A DNA stretch of 64,000 nt, from the NCBI RefSeq assembly GCF_014648075.1, contig NZ_BMQK01000004.1, positions 190,048 to 254,047 of the forward strand, in the 5' to 3' direction. This stretch comes from Streptomyces ruber. GTDB lineage: Bacteria > Actinomycetota > Actinomycetes > Streptomycetales > Streptomycetaceae. Below, piece after piece: positions 42,029-51,562 of the stretch. The notes under the pieces were generated by a model. The model saw only the letters and a list, made by a program, of their open reading frames with translations, was not told the DNA's origin and made no database searches. Positions within the stretch are counted from its first letter, which is position 1. Each line of letters opens with the position of its first letter. Position numbers and translations under genes: made by a program.

Positions 42029-42938
42029 CACCCGCGGAAGTCTGGCATCCGCCACTGACAATCGGGGACGGTGCGTCCGGCGAGGCGCCCGCGACCGGAG
42101 CGCCCGGGGCTCCGGCGAGCGCGGCGCCGGGAACCCCGGCGCGCCCTCCGAACGGCCCGCGCGGGACCGCCCCCGACCGGTCCGCGAGGCGTGTCACCAG
42201 CGGAGTCAGCAGCAGCCCGGCACCCATCACGGCGGCGCCCGCCACCGCGTCGAGGAAGTAGTGGTTCGCGGTACCCAGCACGACGACGGTGGTGACCAGC
42301 GGGTAGGCCACGCCCGCGATCCTGGTGGCGCGCGAGCCGCCGTACCGCCACAGGACCACCCCGCACCACAGCGACCAGCCGACGTGCAGGCTCGGCATCG
42401 CCGCGTACTGGTTGGTCAGGCCGCCGAGACCGCGCGGGGCGCTCGCCTCGCCGCCCCACCAGCCGTACGCGCTGTACCGGGCCATCGTGTCCACGAAGCC
42501 GTGGGCGGCGTCCAGCAGCCGGGGCGGGCAGGTCGGCACGAGCGTGAAGCCGACGAAGCCGACGAGGCCGATGAGGGTGGACGTCATGAGCCAGGTGCGG
42601 GCCGCCCGGTACACGGCGGAACGGCACAGGAAGAGCCACACCAGCAGCGCCGGCGTGACCAGGTAGTGCAGGGACGCGTACCAGAAGTCGGCGGGTATCC
42701 CGAGCCAGGGTTCGCGGGCGAAGAGGCGGTTCAGCGGGTGCTCGGCGTTCAGCCCCAGCGCCTTCTCGGCGCGCAGGAGGGCGAGGCCGTTGCCCACGGC
42801 GTCGCCCGTGTCCCCGCGCGCGAGGAGCCGGCCCGCCGAGTACAGCGCGTACACCACCAGGATCAACGGCAGCTCGGACCACCAGCGGAGCCGGGTGGGC
42901 GACGCGGTCCCGGTGCGCGCCGTGTCGGTCTGCGGCAC
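41934..42938 (-). CDS. PAP2-superfamily membrane phosphatase
   Basis: The 334-residue integral membrane protein has about six helices and the PAP2 motifs in order: a P-T-C-P-P-R loop ([11 protein letters not shown]), [10 protein letters not shown] (His of motif II) and HYFLDAVAG (His-x3-Asp). The PPR loop is seen in inositol-phosphoryl transferase-type relatives. It likely dephosphorylates a lipid phosphate or transfers a phospho-head group. The GTG start at 42938 follows GGCAGGACGACCA. Its C-terminal 60 residues are low-complexity Gly/Ala/Pro and read over the nuclease gene start, so the tail may be dispensable. Confidence 0.87.
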   Translation of the reverse strand: MPQTDTARTGTASPTRLRWWSELPLILVVYALYSAGRLLARGDTGDAVGNGLALLRAEKALGLNAEHPLNRLFAREPWLGIPADFWYASLHYLVTPALLVWLFLCRSAVYRAARTWLMTSTLIGLVGFVGFTLVPTCPPRLLDAAHGFVDTMARYSAYGWWGGEASAPRGLGGLTNQYAAMPSLHVGWSLWCGVVLWRYGGSRATRIAGVAYPLVTTVVVLGTANHYFLDAVAGAAVMGAGLLLTPLVTRLADRSGAVPRGPFGGRAGVPGAALAGAPGAPVAGASPDAPSPIVSGGCQTSAGERLPRQRESRAEPGAAPADAGDGTGAPAPAR

Positions 42939-43100
42939 TGGTCGTCCTGCCGGTCCCTGCGACTCCTGCGATCCCGGATGACCAAGACGCGGAGATCGCC
43001 CCCCGGGTTGCCCCGCGCAAGCGTGCGCGATGATGGCTGGGTCCGTCTTGGTTTCTCCACACCTTCGGAAACCGGTTCCCCAGAAAGGTTCCTGAGTCAC

Positions 43101-43697
43101 ATGGCACCGCGCATCCTGCTGGCCCGGCACGGCCAGACCGAGTGGTCCCTGCTCGGTAGGCACACCGGCAGGACCGACATCCCGCTCCTGGACGAGGGGC
43201 GGCGCGGCGCCAAGCTGCTCGGCGAGCGCCTGCACCGGGCGCCCCTGGACGGTCTCCCCGGCGTCGAGGTGCGGACGAGCCCGCTGTCCCGCGCGCGGGA
43301 GACGTGCGAGCTGGCCGGGTTCGGCGACCGCGCCGAGCACTGGGACGCGCTCATGGAGGTCGACTACGGCGCGTACGAGGGCCTGACGCCGAAGGAGATC
43401 CAGGACATCCGGCCGGGCTGGCTCATGTGGCGCGACGGCGTCCCCGAGGGCGAGACCCTGGAGCAGGTCGCCGTGCGCGCGGACGAGGTCGTCGACTGGG
43501 CCCGTTCCGCGGACCGCGACGTGCTGGTCTTCGCCCACGGGCACATCCTGCGGTCCATAGCCGCGCGCTGGCTCGGGTTCGGCCTCGACTTCGCCGCCCG
43601 CGTCCGCCTCAGCCCGACGTCCCTGTCGGTGCTCGGCTGGGCCTACGGGGAGCCCGCCGTCGAGTCGTGGAACGACACCGGGCACCTGACCGTGTGA
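43101..43697 (+). CDS. Histidine phosphatase family protein (phosphoglycerate mutase-like)
   Basis: The 198-residue enzyme has the RHG motif [10 protein letters not shown] (catalytic His 9), the second Arg in [15 protein letters not shown], the acid/base Glu in [13 protein letters not shown] and the C-terminal His in [12 protein letters not shown]. It removes phosphate from small molecules; the substrate cannot be read from sequence. It is divergent from the PAP2 gene across 160 bp. Confidence 0.9.
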   Translation: MAPRILLARHGQTEWSLLGRHTGRTDIPLLDEGRRGAKLLGERLHRAPLDGLPGVEVRTSPLSRARETCELAGFGDRAEHWDALMEVDYGAYEGLTPKEIQDIRPGWLMWRDGVPEGETLEQVAVRADEVVDWARSADRDVLVFAHGHILRSIAARWLGFGLDFAARVRLSPTSLSVLGWAYGEPAVESWNDTGHLTV

Positions 43698-43713
43698 GAC
43701 GCCCGCCCGCCAG

Positions 43714-43769
43714 GGCCTGTTGCGGAAGTCCCGCCTGCCGGGCGCACGACGGGACCTTCGCAACAGGCC
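43714..43769. terminator. Bidirectional terminator, convergent pair
   Basis: GGCCTGTTGCG at 43714 pairs with CGCAACAGGCC ending at 43769; the inner AAGTCCCG/CGGGACCTT adds imperfect pairing. It lies between the phosphatase and the NsdA-like gene, touching the latter's stop. Confidence 0.75.
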
Positions 43770-45212
43770 TTATACCGGGCGCGGCAGCGAGGCGTGCCGT
43801 TCGAGGAAAGCCGACACCGCGGACGCCCTGCGGTGCGGCAGCAGCACCCGCGCGGTGCCCGCCAGCATCGTCTGGATACGGGAGGACTGCACCTCGTGCA
43901 GCAGGTCCAGCACCTCCATGCCGACCGCGGCGGCCTCGTCGGGGCAGCCCCCGCGCGCGAGGTCGTCGGCCAGCTCGGCCTTGTAGAGGGCGATGTTGCG
44001 GGTGAAGTGCGGTTTCTGCAGGCCGGCGGCGTGCCGGGCGTGCCGGGCCGCGCGCTGCCAGTCGCCCAGCATGGACCAGCACTGCGCCTCCAGGCCCTCC
44101 AGCTCCGCCTCCCCGTAGAAGGACATCCACTCGGGGTCGGGATCCGCGGGGCCGCGTTCGTACAGGGCCTGCGCGCGGGCCAGCGCCTGTTCGCAGCCCG
44201 TGCGGTCGGCGAGCCCCGCCCAGCCGCCCGCCTCCCGCATCGCGAGCAGCGACATCAGCCGCGCCGAGCCCAGCGGCCGGGCCGCGCGCTGCGCCGCCTG
44301 CGCCGTCCGTACCGCCTCGCGCGGCCGGCCAGCGTCGCGCGCGAGGAACGCCGTGTTGCAGAAGGCGTGCGCCTCGAGCGCCGCGTCACCCGCCATCCGG
44401 GCCGTCGCGAGCGCCTCCGCGTAGTGCGAGCGCGCGTCGTCGAACCGTCCCGAGTCGTGCGCCAGCCAGCCCACCGAGATGGCGAGTTCCCCCGCGCCCG
44501 AGTAGAGCCGGTCGGTCGCCGGCTGCCGGGTGGCTCCCGCGTCCAGCAGCGCGTACGCCGTGCGCAGCGGCGTCGCCGCCCTCCGGTACAGCCCGTCCGC
44601 CCCGTGCCGGTCGTCGAGCAGCCGGATCTTGCGTACGGCCTCCTCGAGCGCCCCCGCCTCGGACATGCCCGGCCGGTGGCCGGGCCGCTGCGCCGCCTGG
44701 GCGGCTCCGCCGAGCGTGAGGGGGCCCAGCGAGACGGCCGCCATCGTGGCGGTGCCGCCGGTCATGAATGCGCGACGCCGCACGTCGCTCTCCTCGTGGT
44801 TCTCGTTCGGGTGGTGCGAGTGGTGCGAGTGGTGCGACGTGTGTGCCCCTCCCGTCCCGGCAGGGGCGTGTACGGGGTTCTCGCTCCGTGGAGCGGGCGC
44901 CTCGTCGACGGCGCGCGCCCCACGGCCCCGAACCGCCGATCGGGGGACGAACCCCAGATCGGTCAGCGTCCGGCCGGGAAACATATGCAGGAACACCCGT
45001 TCGTAGGCGTAGTTGGGGCAACGGATCTCCCCCGACTCGACCCGTCCGATGTACCGCGCGTCGCAGCTCACCCGTTCGCCGATGTCACGCGCGGCTCGTC
45101 GCACGGCCGCGGCGAACTCGGCCGGTGAGCGCTGTCCGCGCAGCTCGCGGAAGGCGAGGTTCGGCCGCGCGGGCGGCGGGGACTGGGACGGGGTCACCGA
45201 TGACGACGCCAT
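43770..45212 (-). CDS. NsdA-like TPR regulator with helix-turn-helix N-terminus
   Basis: The 480-residue protein begins with a DNA-binding-like helix-turn-helix (PAEFAAAVRRAARDIGERVSCDARYIGRVESGEIRCPNYAYERVF, about 28-75). A variable region includes a His-rich SHHSHHSHHPNENHEE segment (about 130) followed by a Tat-like DVRRRAFMTGGTATMAAVSLGPL stretch. A C-terminal helical array of TPR type (about 200-475) follows. It resembles Streptomyces negative regulators of development such as NsdA. The internal twin-Arg-like segment is also seen in relatives and is probably not an export signal. The His-rich stretch could bind metal. ATG 45212 is the start. Confidence 0.75.
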   Translation of the reverse strand: MASSSVTPSQSPPPARPNLAFRELRGQRSPAEFAAAVRRAARDIGERVSCDARYIGRVESGEIRCPNYAYERVFLHMFPGRTLTDLGFVPRSAVRGRGARAVDEAPAPRSENPVHAPAGTGGAHTSHHSHHSHHPNENHEESDVRRRAFMTGGTATMAAVSLGPLTLGGAAQAAQRPGHRPGMSEAGALEEAVRKIRLLDDRHGADGLYRRAATPLRTAYALLDAGATRQPATDRLYSGAGELAISVGWLAHDSGRFDDARSHYAEALATARMAGDAALEAHAFCNTAFLARDAGRPREAVRTAQAAQRAARPLGSARLMSLLAMREAGGWAGLADRTGCEQALARAQALYERGPADPDPEWMSFYGEAELEGLEAQCWSMLGDWQRAARHARHAAGLQKPHFTRNIALYKAELADDLARGGCPDEAAAVGMEVLDLLHEVQSSRIQTMLAGTARVLLPHRRASAVSAFLERHASLPRPV

Positions 45213-45510
45213 GGGCGGGCCCTCTCTTGCGTGCCGTGGAACCGTGCCGGACGGGTGGGGGATTTGTCCGTGTGGCGTACGGCTCGTTCCCTGTGTCCGG
45301 CGAGGCAAGAACGTACCCGTCCCACCGGCGCCGTGACGCGAGGTTTGGCTACAAACCGGATATCTCATCCATGATCTGCCATGAACTGCCATCCTGTGCG
45401 AAGCGACTCCGCCGTAGCCCATGACGTCCGCGGGACGTTTCACAGGGTGCCCGGGAACCGTCCGCCGGGCACCGCTCGCCGGGCAGACGGGATTCTTGGT
45501 GGAGGCCGCG

Positions 45511-45966
45511 ATGGAGCGCACCGAACCGTGTACGCCGACCCCCAGTACGTCCACGACGGCACACCACTGGCCGGCCCCCGAGTACGGTCCGTCGTCCGCG
45601 CAGCGGGCCTCCGCCTGTGATCTCGTGACGGTCCCGGCCCGGCAGGGGCTGGAGGCGGTCGACATCCTCCGCCGCGGCGCCGTCGACGCCCCCGGACCCG
45701 ATCCGCTCGCCGTGGGACCCGTCCTGCACGACGACGGCTGCGACGTCCTCGGCTTCCTCGTCCCGCCCGGCACCGCCGACGCGTGGGACGTCCCCGGCAG
45801 CACCTGCGTCCACTCCGACGGCCGCGGCACGGTCCTCGCGCCGCGGGACGGGGCCGACTGGCTGCTCCCGCCCGGCGAGGCCGACCCCGCCACCGACCCG
45901 GCCCACCTGCGGGCGGCCCTCGGCGAGGCGGCACGGCTGATCGAGGCGGCGGACAACTGCCGCTAG
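45511..45966 (+). CDS. Conserved hypothetical protein
   Basis: The 151-residue protein starts at ATG 45511 after GGTGGAGG. The N-terminal 40 residues are Ser/Thr/Pro-rich; the rest (DLVTVPARQGLEAVDILRRGAVDAPGPDPLAVGPVLHDDGCDVLGFLVPPGTADAW to LRAALGEAARLIEAAD) looks like a small alpha/beta domain. No signal peptide is visible, and I know no function. The 300 bp upstream of it also carry the promoter of the divergent NsdA-like gene. The next gene starts 33 bp downstream. Confidence 0.7.
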   Translation: MERTEPCTPTPSTSTTAHHWPAPEYGPSSAQRASACDLVTVPARQGLEAVDILRRGAVDAPGPDPLAVGPVLHDDGCDVLGFLVPPGTADAWDVPGSTCVHSDGRGTVLAPRDGADWLLPPGEADPATDPAHLRAALGEAARLIEAADNCR

Positions 45967-45998
45967 GCCCGCACCCCGCGGTCCCCGATAATGAGGTG

Positions 45999-46877
45999 AT
46001 GGGCAGGTCGGGCAGGGCACAGAGGACGCGGCGCGCGCGGGCGGCCGTCGAGGCCGTCAGCGAGACGGTCGACGGCGGGCTCGCCGAGCTGGTGCCCGAC
46101 CGGGACCGGGCGCGGGCCTGGACCCTGCTGGTCGACGGCGCCCCGCAGTCGCACGTGGACCTCGACGACCCGGCGTACCTCTCCTTCGAGTACCAGCGCC
46201 GCATCGGCCACGTCATCGACCTGATCGCCCCGCCCGGCCGGCCGGTGCACGCCGTGCACCTCGGCGGCGGCGCCCTCACCCTCGCCCGGTACGTCGCCGC
46301 GACCCGCCCCCGCTCCACCCAGCAGGTCGTCGAACGGGACGCCGCCCTCGTCCAGTTCGTCCGCCGTGAACTCCCCCTCGACCCGGGCGCCCGCATACGG
46401 GTGCGGTCGGCCGACGCCCGCGAGGGGCTCGGCAAGGTGCCGGACGGCTGGGCCGACCTGGTCGTCACCGACGTGTTCAGCGGGGCCCGCACGCCGGCAC
46501 ACCTGACGTCGACGGAGTTCCTCACCGAGGTGCGGCGCGTCACCAAGCCCGGCGGCGCCTACGCGGCCAATCTCGCCGACGGCCCCCCGCTCGCCCACCT
46601 CCGCGGCCAGATCGCCACCGCCGCGACCGTCTTCCCCGAGCTCGCGCTGATCGCCGACGCGGCCGTGCTGCGGGGCAAGCGCTTCGGCAACGCGATCCTC
46701 GTCGGCTCCGACCGGCCGCTGCCGATCGCCGAACTCACCCGCCGGGCCGCCTCCGACCCGCAACCCGCGCGCGTGGAGCACGGCACGTCCCTCACCGACT
46801 TCACCGGCGGCGCGCCGCCGGTCACGGACGCGGCCGCGGTGGCGTCACCGGCGCCACCGCCGTCCGTGTTCCACTGA
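45999..46877 (+). CDS. Spermidine synthase-like methyltransferase-fold protein
   Basis: The 292-residue protein has the polyamine synthase core: LSFEYQRRIGHVIDLI, VHAVHLGGGALTLARYVAA (SAM-binding glycine loop), QQVVERDAALVQFVRREL, DLVVTDVFSGARTPAHLTS and VTKPGGAYAANLAD. The usual catalytic Asp (in the DxD near the aminopropyl site) may be the Asp of VTDVFSG. The full polyamine synthase N-terminal beta domain is short. Related Streptomyces proteins are annotated spermidine synthase but are poorly tested. A Pro/Ala-rich tail ends it. Confidence 0.8.
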   Translation: MGRSGRAQRTRRARAAVEAVSETVDGGLAELVPDRDRARAWTLLVDGAPQSHVDLDDPAYLSFEYQRRIGHVIDLIAPPGRPVHAVHLGGGALTLARYVAATRPRSTQQVVERDAALVQFVRRELPLDPGARIRVRSADAREGLGKVPDGWADLVVTDVFSGARTPAHLTSTEFLTEVRRVTKPGGAYAANLADGPPLAHLRGQIATAATVFPELALIADAAVLRGKRFGNAILVGSDRPLPIAELTRRAASDPQPARVEHGTSLTDFTGGAPPVTDAAAVASPAPPPSVFH

Positions 46878-46941
46878 CCTGCCACGGACGGCGCGGACTG
46901 CGCACTGCCGGGACGGCCGGGACGGCAGGGACGGCAGGGAC

Positions 46942-47526
46942 TCAGTAGTCGTTGACCTCCACCCGCGGCGCCGAGTCGTGCCAGGTGCAGAACACCGACA
47001 CCCGGTCCGCGCCCGAGGCGAACTCCACGCGGATCCACGTCTCCGTCTTCCATACCTGCATCGACCAGCCCGCGGCCGGCGTGGCGGAGACGAGCGCGGC
47101 GGACGCCTCACCGAGCGAGAAGACCGCCCGGCCGCCCCCGGTGTCGTAGCTCTCGACCTGTCCGGCGGCCTGCCCGGCGACCCGACCGGAGTCGGGCGGA
47201 GCCGGCGCGGGGACGGAGCCGGCGGGTGCGGGCGCGGAGGCGGGCGCCGACCGTGACGGGGAGGGGGACGGGCTGGGCGGCGCGCTCGTGCGCTCCCCGC
47301 CGGACTCCTCCGGGCTCGGCGACGGCGCGGGGGTGGAGGTCGCCGAACCCACTTCCGCCGACGCACCGGCCGTCGCGCCGCCCGCCGAGATGGGCAGGGC
47401 GCGCGGCGGGTCGTACGCGGTGCCCGACATCACCGTGTGGACGCCCCACCACGACAGCGTGACGGCCGCGCCCGTGGCGAGCAGCCAGGCCAGTACGTGT
47501 ACGAGTCCTCTGTGCATCGCGGCCAT
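46942..47526 (-). CDS. Membrane-anchored secreted protein with Ser/Pro linker
   Basis: The 194-residue protein has a single N-terminal helix (LVHVLAWLLATGAAVTLSWWGVHTV, about 8-30), then a long Ser/Pro/Ala/Glu-rich linker (about 45-115) and a C-terminal domain (VFSLGEASAALVSATPAAGWSMQVWKTETWIRVEFASG...VSVFCTWHD). It is exported or anchored on the outside. The function is unknown. It is divergent from the two-component system genes and could be a partner or target of them, which is inference. Confidence 0.75.
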   Translation of the reverse strand: MAAMHRGLVHVLAWLLATGAAVTLSWWGVHTVMSGTAYDPPRALPISAGGATAGASAEVGSATSTPAPSPSPEESGGERTSAPPSPSPSPSRSAPASAPAPAGSVPAPAPPDSGRVAGQAAGQVESYDTGGGRAVFSLGEASAALVSATPAAGWSMQVWKTETWIRVEFASGADRVSVFCTWHDSAPRVEVNDY

Positions 47527-47645
47527 ACTGCACCACGAGTCGCACAGGTGTCCTACAGCCCCGTCCGGCCGCCCGGGGCAGGGGAGTTGCCGGAGTTGTC
47601 CACAGGCCCGGACCGCTGTCGCCCGGATGGCGTACGGTGCCGCCC

Positions 47646-48350
47646 ATGGCAAGTGTGCTCGTGGTCGAGGACGACCAGTTCGTACGCTCCGCGCTCATCC
47701 GGCATCTGACCGACGCCGCACACACCGTGCGCAGCGTCGGTACGGCTCTGGAGGCGCTGCGCGAGGTCGCCCATTTCCGCTTCGACGTGGTCGTCCTTGA
47801 CCTCGGGCTGCCAGATCTCGACGGGTCCGAGGCGCTGAAGATGCTGCGCGGGATCACCGATGTCCCGGTGATCATCGCCACGGCACGGGACGACGAGACG
47901 GAGATCGTCCGGCTGCTCAACGCGGGCGCGGACGACTACCTGACCAAGCCCTTCTCGGTCGAGCACCTGTCCGCGCGCATGGCCGCCGTGCTGCGCCGGG
48001 CTCGGGCGGGCGGCGGTGACGTCCCGCCGCCCCAGGTCATACGGGTCGGGGGCCTCGCGATAGACCCGCTGCGCCGCGAGGCGGAACTGGACGGCGTGCG
48101 ACTGGACCTGACCCGGCGGGAGTTCGACCTGCTCGCCTTCCTCGCCGGGCGGCCCGGTGTGGTCGTCCCGCGCAGGGAACTGCTCGCCGAGGTGTGGCAG
48201 CAGTCGTACGGCGACGACCAGACCATCGACGTGCACCTGTCGTGGCTGCGGCGGAAGCTGGGCGAGACGGCGGCGCGCCCGCGCTACCTGCACACCCTGC
48301 GGGGCGTCGGCGTGAAGCTGGAGCCTCCGGTGGCGGAGCCGCTGCCATGA
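47646..48350 (+). CDS. OmpR-family response regulator
   Basis: The 234-residue regulator has a receiver domain with acidic pocket VEDD (D9, D10), phospho-acceptor D52 in VVLDLGLPD, Thr in IIATAR and Lys in DYLTKPFS, followed by an OmpR-type winged helix (GLAIDPLRREAELDGVRLDLTRREFDLLAFL...WQQSYGDDQTIDVHLSWLRRKLGE). It overlaps the sensor kinase gene by ATGA. The start ATG 47646 is chosen; an ATG at 47637 would add three residues. Targets are unknown. Confidence 0.93.
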   Translation: MASVLVVEDDQFVRSALIRHLTDAAHTVRSVGTALEALREVAHFRFDVVVLDLGLPDLDGSEALKMLRGITDVPVIIATARDDETEIVRLLNAGADDYLTKPFSVEHLSARMAAVLRRARAGGGDVPPPQVIRVGGLAIDPLRREAELDGVRLDLTRREFDLLAFLAGRPGVVVPRRELLAEVWQQSYGDDQTIDVHLSWLRRKLGETAARPRYLHTLRGVGVKLEPPVAEPLP

Positions 48351-49759
48351 GGTGGGCGCTGGTCAAGGTGTGCGTGGCGGTCACGACGATGGTCGTCGTC
48401 GCCTTCGCGGTCCCGCTCGGTCTGGTCGTCAAGGAGATGGCACGCGACCGCGCGTTCACGGGCGCCGAGCGGGAGGCCGCCGCGGTCGCTCCCGCGCTGT
48501 CCATCACCACCGACCGGGCGGAGCTGGAGCGGGTCGTCGCCGCCGCGGGCTCGGACGACGGGATGGCGGTGCACCTACCGGAGGGCCAGGGCCAGCAGGC
48601 CCTCGACATCGGCCGGCAGCGGGCCTCGGACGAGGACATCGCGACCGTGCGCGGGCTCGGGCGCGCCTCCACCACGGAGGTGCCCGGTGGCCACACGCTG
48701 CTCCAGCCGACCGCGATCGGCTCCGGTCAGATCGCGGTCGTCGAGGTCTACGTCCCGCAGGCAGAGGTCACCAACGGCGTGAACACGGCCTGGGCGGTGC
48801 TCGCTGCGGTGGGTGCCGCGCTGGTCGTCGGCTCGGTCGCGGTGGCCGACCGGCTCGGCGTCCGGATGGTGCAGCCCGCGCAGCGCCTGGCCGAGGGTGC
48901 CCACGAACTGGGGGAGGGGAAGCTGGGGGCACGGGTCCCCGAGGAGGGGCCCGAGGAGCTGCGGCTGGCGGCGGTGGCGTTCAACTCCATGGCCGACCAG
49001 GTCGTCCAGCTCCTCGCCAACGAGCGGGAGCTGGCGGCCGACCTGTCGCACCGGCTGCGGACGCCGCTGACGGTGCTGCGGCTGAACGCGGCCTCGCTGG
49101 GCGAGACACCGGCGGCCGAGCAGACCCGGACCGCGGTCGAGCAGCTGGAGCGCGAGGTCGACACGATCATCCGTACGGCCCGCGAGTCCAAGCCGCAGAC
49201 GGTGGCGCCCGGGCCCGGCGCCGGGTGCGACGCGGCGGAGGTCGTGCGCGAGCGCATGGCGTTCTGGTCGGCGCTGGCGGAGGACGAGGACCGCAAGGTG
49301 CGCGTCGCGGGCGTGGATCGGCCGGTGCGCATACCCGTGGCCCGCGCCGACCTCGCCGCCGCGCTCGACGCCCTGCTCGGCAACGTCTTCCGGCACACCC
49401 CCGAGGGCACGGCCTTCGCGGTGGACGTGCACAACGCCGAGGACGCGGTGATCGTGCTCGTCTCGGACGCGGGACCCGGGATAGCCGACCCCGAGGCGGC
49501 GATGGCGCGCGGACGCGGCTCCGGCAGCGACGGCTCGACCGGGCTCGGCCTGGACATCGTGCGGCGGCTCGCCGAGTCGACGGGCGGCGACGTGCGGATC
49601 GGCTCCTCGGTGCTGGGCGGCACCGAGGTGCGGATCTGGATCCAGCTGGACGGCCGGAAGGGGACGCCGGGCCGGCGCGGGCACCGGGGGACGGTGCGGC
49701 GGCGCGGCCGGAGCGGCCCGCGCGGCTCCGCCGCCGACCGCCCCACGGCACTGCGCTGA
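48347..49759 (+). CDS. Sensor histidine kinase
   Basis: The 470-residue membrane kinase has two helices (about 10-28 and 148-168) flanking an extracellular sensor of about 115 residues, a HAMP linker (PAQRLAEGAHELGEGKLGARVP), a HisKA domain with phospho-His H235 in ADLSHRLRTPLTVLRLN, and an HATPase domain with N-box LDALLGNVFRHTPEG, G1 SDAGPGI and G2 GSTGLGLDIV. A basic C-terminal tail follows. It works with the response regulator just upstream. Confidence 0.93.
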   Translation: MRWALVKVCVAVTTMVVVAFAVPLGLVVKEMARDRAFTGAEREAAAVAPALSITTDRAELERVVAAAGSDDGMAVHLPEGQGQQALDIGRQRASDEDIATVRGLGRASTTEVPGGHTLLQPTAIGSGQIAVVEVYVPQAEVTNGVNTAWAVLAAVGAALVVGSVAVADRLGVRMVQPAQRLAEGAHELGEGKLGARVPEEGPEELRLAAVAFNSMADQVVQLLANERELAADLSHRLRTPLTVLRLNAASLGETPAAEQTRTAVEQLEREVDTIIRTARESKPQTVAPGPGAGCDAAEVVRERMAFWSALAEDEDRKVRVAGVDRPVRIPVARADLAAALDALLGNVFRHTPEGTAFAVDVHNAEDAVIVLVSDAGPGIADPEAAMARGRGSGSDGSTGLGLDIVRRLAESTGGDVRIGSSVLGGTEVRIWIQLDGRKGTPGRRGHRGTVRRRGRSGPRGSAADRPTALR

Positions 49760-49906
49760 GTACCCGGAGCGGAGCCGCCCGGCGAGGTCCCGCACCGCCC
49801 GTTGCCGGGAGTGCACCGCGCGCTGGTGGGTGTGCGCCGCCCGCTGGTGAGGAGTGCGGCGGCAGGGGCGCGGCGCTCCCCTCCGTGCGCCGCGCCCCGT
49901 GCCGTA

Positions 49907-49947
49907 CGGTGGGGGCCCGCCGCACCGGTTCCGGCGGGCCCCCACCG
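49907..49947. terminator. Bidirectional terminator, kinase and bglC
   Basis: CGGTGGGGGCCCGCCG and its exact complement form a 16-bp stem with a 9-nt loop. The hairpin ends 2 bp before the bglC stop and is about 150 bp after the kinase gene. Confidence 0.9.
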
Positions 49948-49949
49948 CC

Positions 49950-51398
49950 TCACTCCGCCGTCGTCAGCGGCGGCAGGGCTCCGGTGCGGGCCAGCTGTCC
50001 GTACCAGTGGGCGCTGGACTTCGGGGTGCGGGCCAGGGTCTCGTAGTCGACGTAGACCGCGCCGAACCGCTTCTCGTACCCGTACGCCCACTCGAAGTTG
50101 TCCAGCAGCGACCACAGGTAGTAGCCGCGGACGTCGGCGCCCTCGGCGATCGCGCGGCGCACCGCCCGCAGGTGGCCGTGCAGATAGGCGATCCGCTCCG
50201 GGTCGTGGACACGGCCCTCCGCGTCCGGCCGGTCCGGGTAGGCCGCGCCGTTCTCGGTGATGTAGAGCGGCAGGCCGGGCACCTCCCGCGTCCACCGCAT
50301 GAGCAGCTCGTGCAGTCCCGTCGGGTCGATCGTCCAGCCCATCTCCGTCTGGTCGCCCGGCGTCTGGTGGAAGCGCACGTCGTCGGCGCCCGGCCAGGGC
50401 GAGTGCTCGCTGTTCCCGTGCCCGTCGGCACGCGGGCCGGCCGCGTCCGGGTCACCGGCCGAGATCAGCGTCGGCGTGTAGTAGTTGATGCCCAGCGAGT
50501 CCAGCGGCTGGTGGATCAGCGTCAGGTCGCCCTCCACGACGAACGACCAGTCCGTCAGCGACTTCGTCGTGGTGAACAGGCTGTCCGGGTAGGCGCCGTG
50601 CAGCATCGGGCCGTGGAAGACGCCGTTGCCCAGGTCGTCCATCCGCTTGAGCGCCGCCTGGTCCGCGGGGTCGTCGGTCAGGGCCCGGAACACATGGGTG
50701 TTGAGGCTGACCCCGATGGCGTTGCGGGCGGGCATCACCGCGCGCAGGGCCGACGTGCCGAGGCCGTGCGCCAGGTTGAGGTGGTGCGCGGCGCGCAGCG
50801 CGGCCACCGGGTCGGTACGGCCCGGAGCGTGCACGCCCGACCCGTAGCCGAGGAACGCGCTGCACCACGGCTCGTTGAGCGTCATCCAGTTCTCGACGCG
50901 GTCGCCGAGGGCCTCACCGACGATCGCCGCGTACTCGGCGAAGCGCAGCGCCGTCTCGCGCTCCGGCCAGCCGCCCGCGTCCTCCAGCTCCTGCGGCAGG
51001 TCCCAGTGGTACAGGGTGACGGCGGGCTTGACGCCCTTGGCCAGCAGCTCGTCCACCAGCCGGCGGTAGAAGTCCAGACCGCGCTGGACGGCGGGGCCGC
51101 GGCCCGTCGGCTGCACCCGCGACCAGGAGACGGAGAAGCGGTACGCGTTGAGGCCGAGCTCGGCCATGAGCGCCACGTCGTCGCGGTAGCGGTGGTAGTG
51201 GTCGACCGCGATGTCGCCGTGGTCGCCGCCGGCGATCTTGCCGGGTGTGTGGCTGAAGGTGTCCCAGATCGACGGGGTGCGCCCGTCCTCCCGTATCGCG
51301 CCCTCGATCTGGTACGCCGAGGTCGCCGCGCCCCAGAGGAAGGCGGGCGGGAAGGTCACCGGGGCGGCCGTACTGGCCGAAGTAGCTGTATCAGGCAT
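49950..51398 (-). CDS. bglC: BglC, GH1 beta-glucosidase of the cellobiose operon
   Basis: The 482-residue cytoplasmic enzyme has the GH1 acid/base E176 in WMTLNEPWC and the nucleophile E382 in [10 protein letters not shown], with the family start [20 protein letters not shown]. It hydrolyses cellobiose to glucose. The ATG at 51398 sits inside a CebR box (51398-51411), so repressor binding would cover the start codon. It lies 164 bp after cebG. In plant-pathogenic Streptomyces this enzyme also tunes the cellooligosaccharide signal for thaxtomin; nothing here says whether this strain is a pathogen. Confidence 0.95.
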   Translation of the reverse strand: MPDTATSASTAAPVTFPPAFLWGAATSAYQIEGAIREDGRTPSIWDTFSHTPGKIAGGDHGDIAVDHYHRYRDDVALMAELGLNAYRFSVSWSRVQPTGRGPAVQRGLDFYRRLVDELLAKGVKPAVTLYHWDLPQELEDAGGWPERETALRFAEYAAIVGEALGDRVENWMTLNEPWCSAFLGYGSGVHAPGRTDPVAALRAAHHLNLAHGLGTSALRAVMPARNAIGVSLNTHVFRALTDDPADQAALKRMDDLGNGVFHGPMLHGAYPDSLFTTTKSLTDWSFVVEGDLTLIHQPLDSLGINYYTPTLISAGDPDAAGPRADGHGNSEHSPWPGADDVRFHQTPGDQTEMGWTIDPTGLHELLMRWTREVPGLPLYITENGAAYPDRPDAEGRVHDPERIAYLHGHLRAVRRAIAEGADVRGYYLWSLLDNFEWAYGYEKRFGAVYVDYETLARTPKSSAHWYGQLARTGALPPLTTAE

Positions 51399-51411
51399 GG
51401 AAGCGCTCCCA
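51398..51411. promoter_or_regulatory. CebR box at the bglC start
   Basis: TGGAAGCGCTCCCA differs by one base from the CebR consensus TGGGAGCGCTCCCA and overlaps the start codon of bglC. It lets bglC be controlled separately from cebEFG. Confidence 0.85.
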
Positions 51412-51562
51412 TGAGGCGGGACGGGGGTATGGGGACCCACCGTCGGTGGAGGAGGGGCAGGGGGAAGCGATCACGGCGCGGGGCGGATGGCGCGGGGCCG
51501 GGGCGGCGCCGGCCCGGCCCCGCGGACGTGCGGACGTGCGGACGTACGGGTGGAAGCGGTGC

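Noticed and set aside
44811..44850. Nine-base repeats as a regulatory array
   Set aside because: They are in-frame codons for the Ser-His-His segment of the NsdA-like protein, not an intergenic element.
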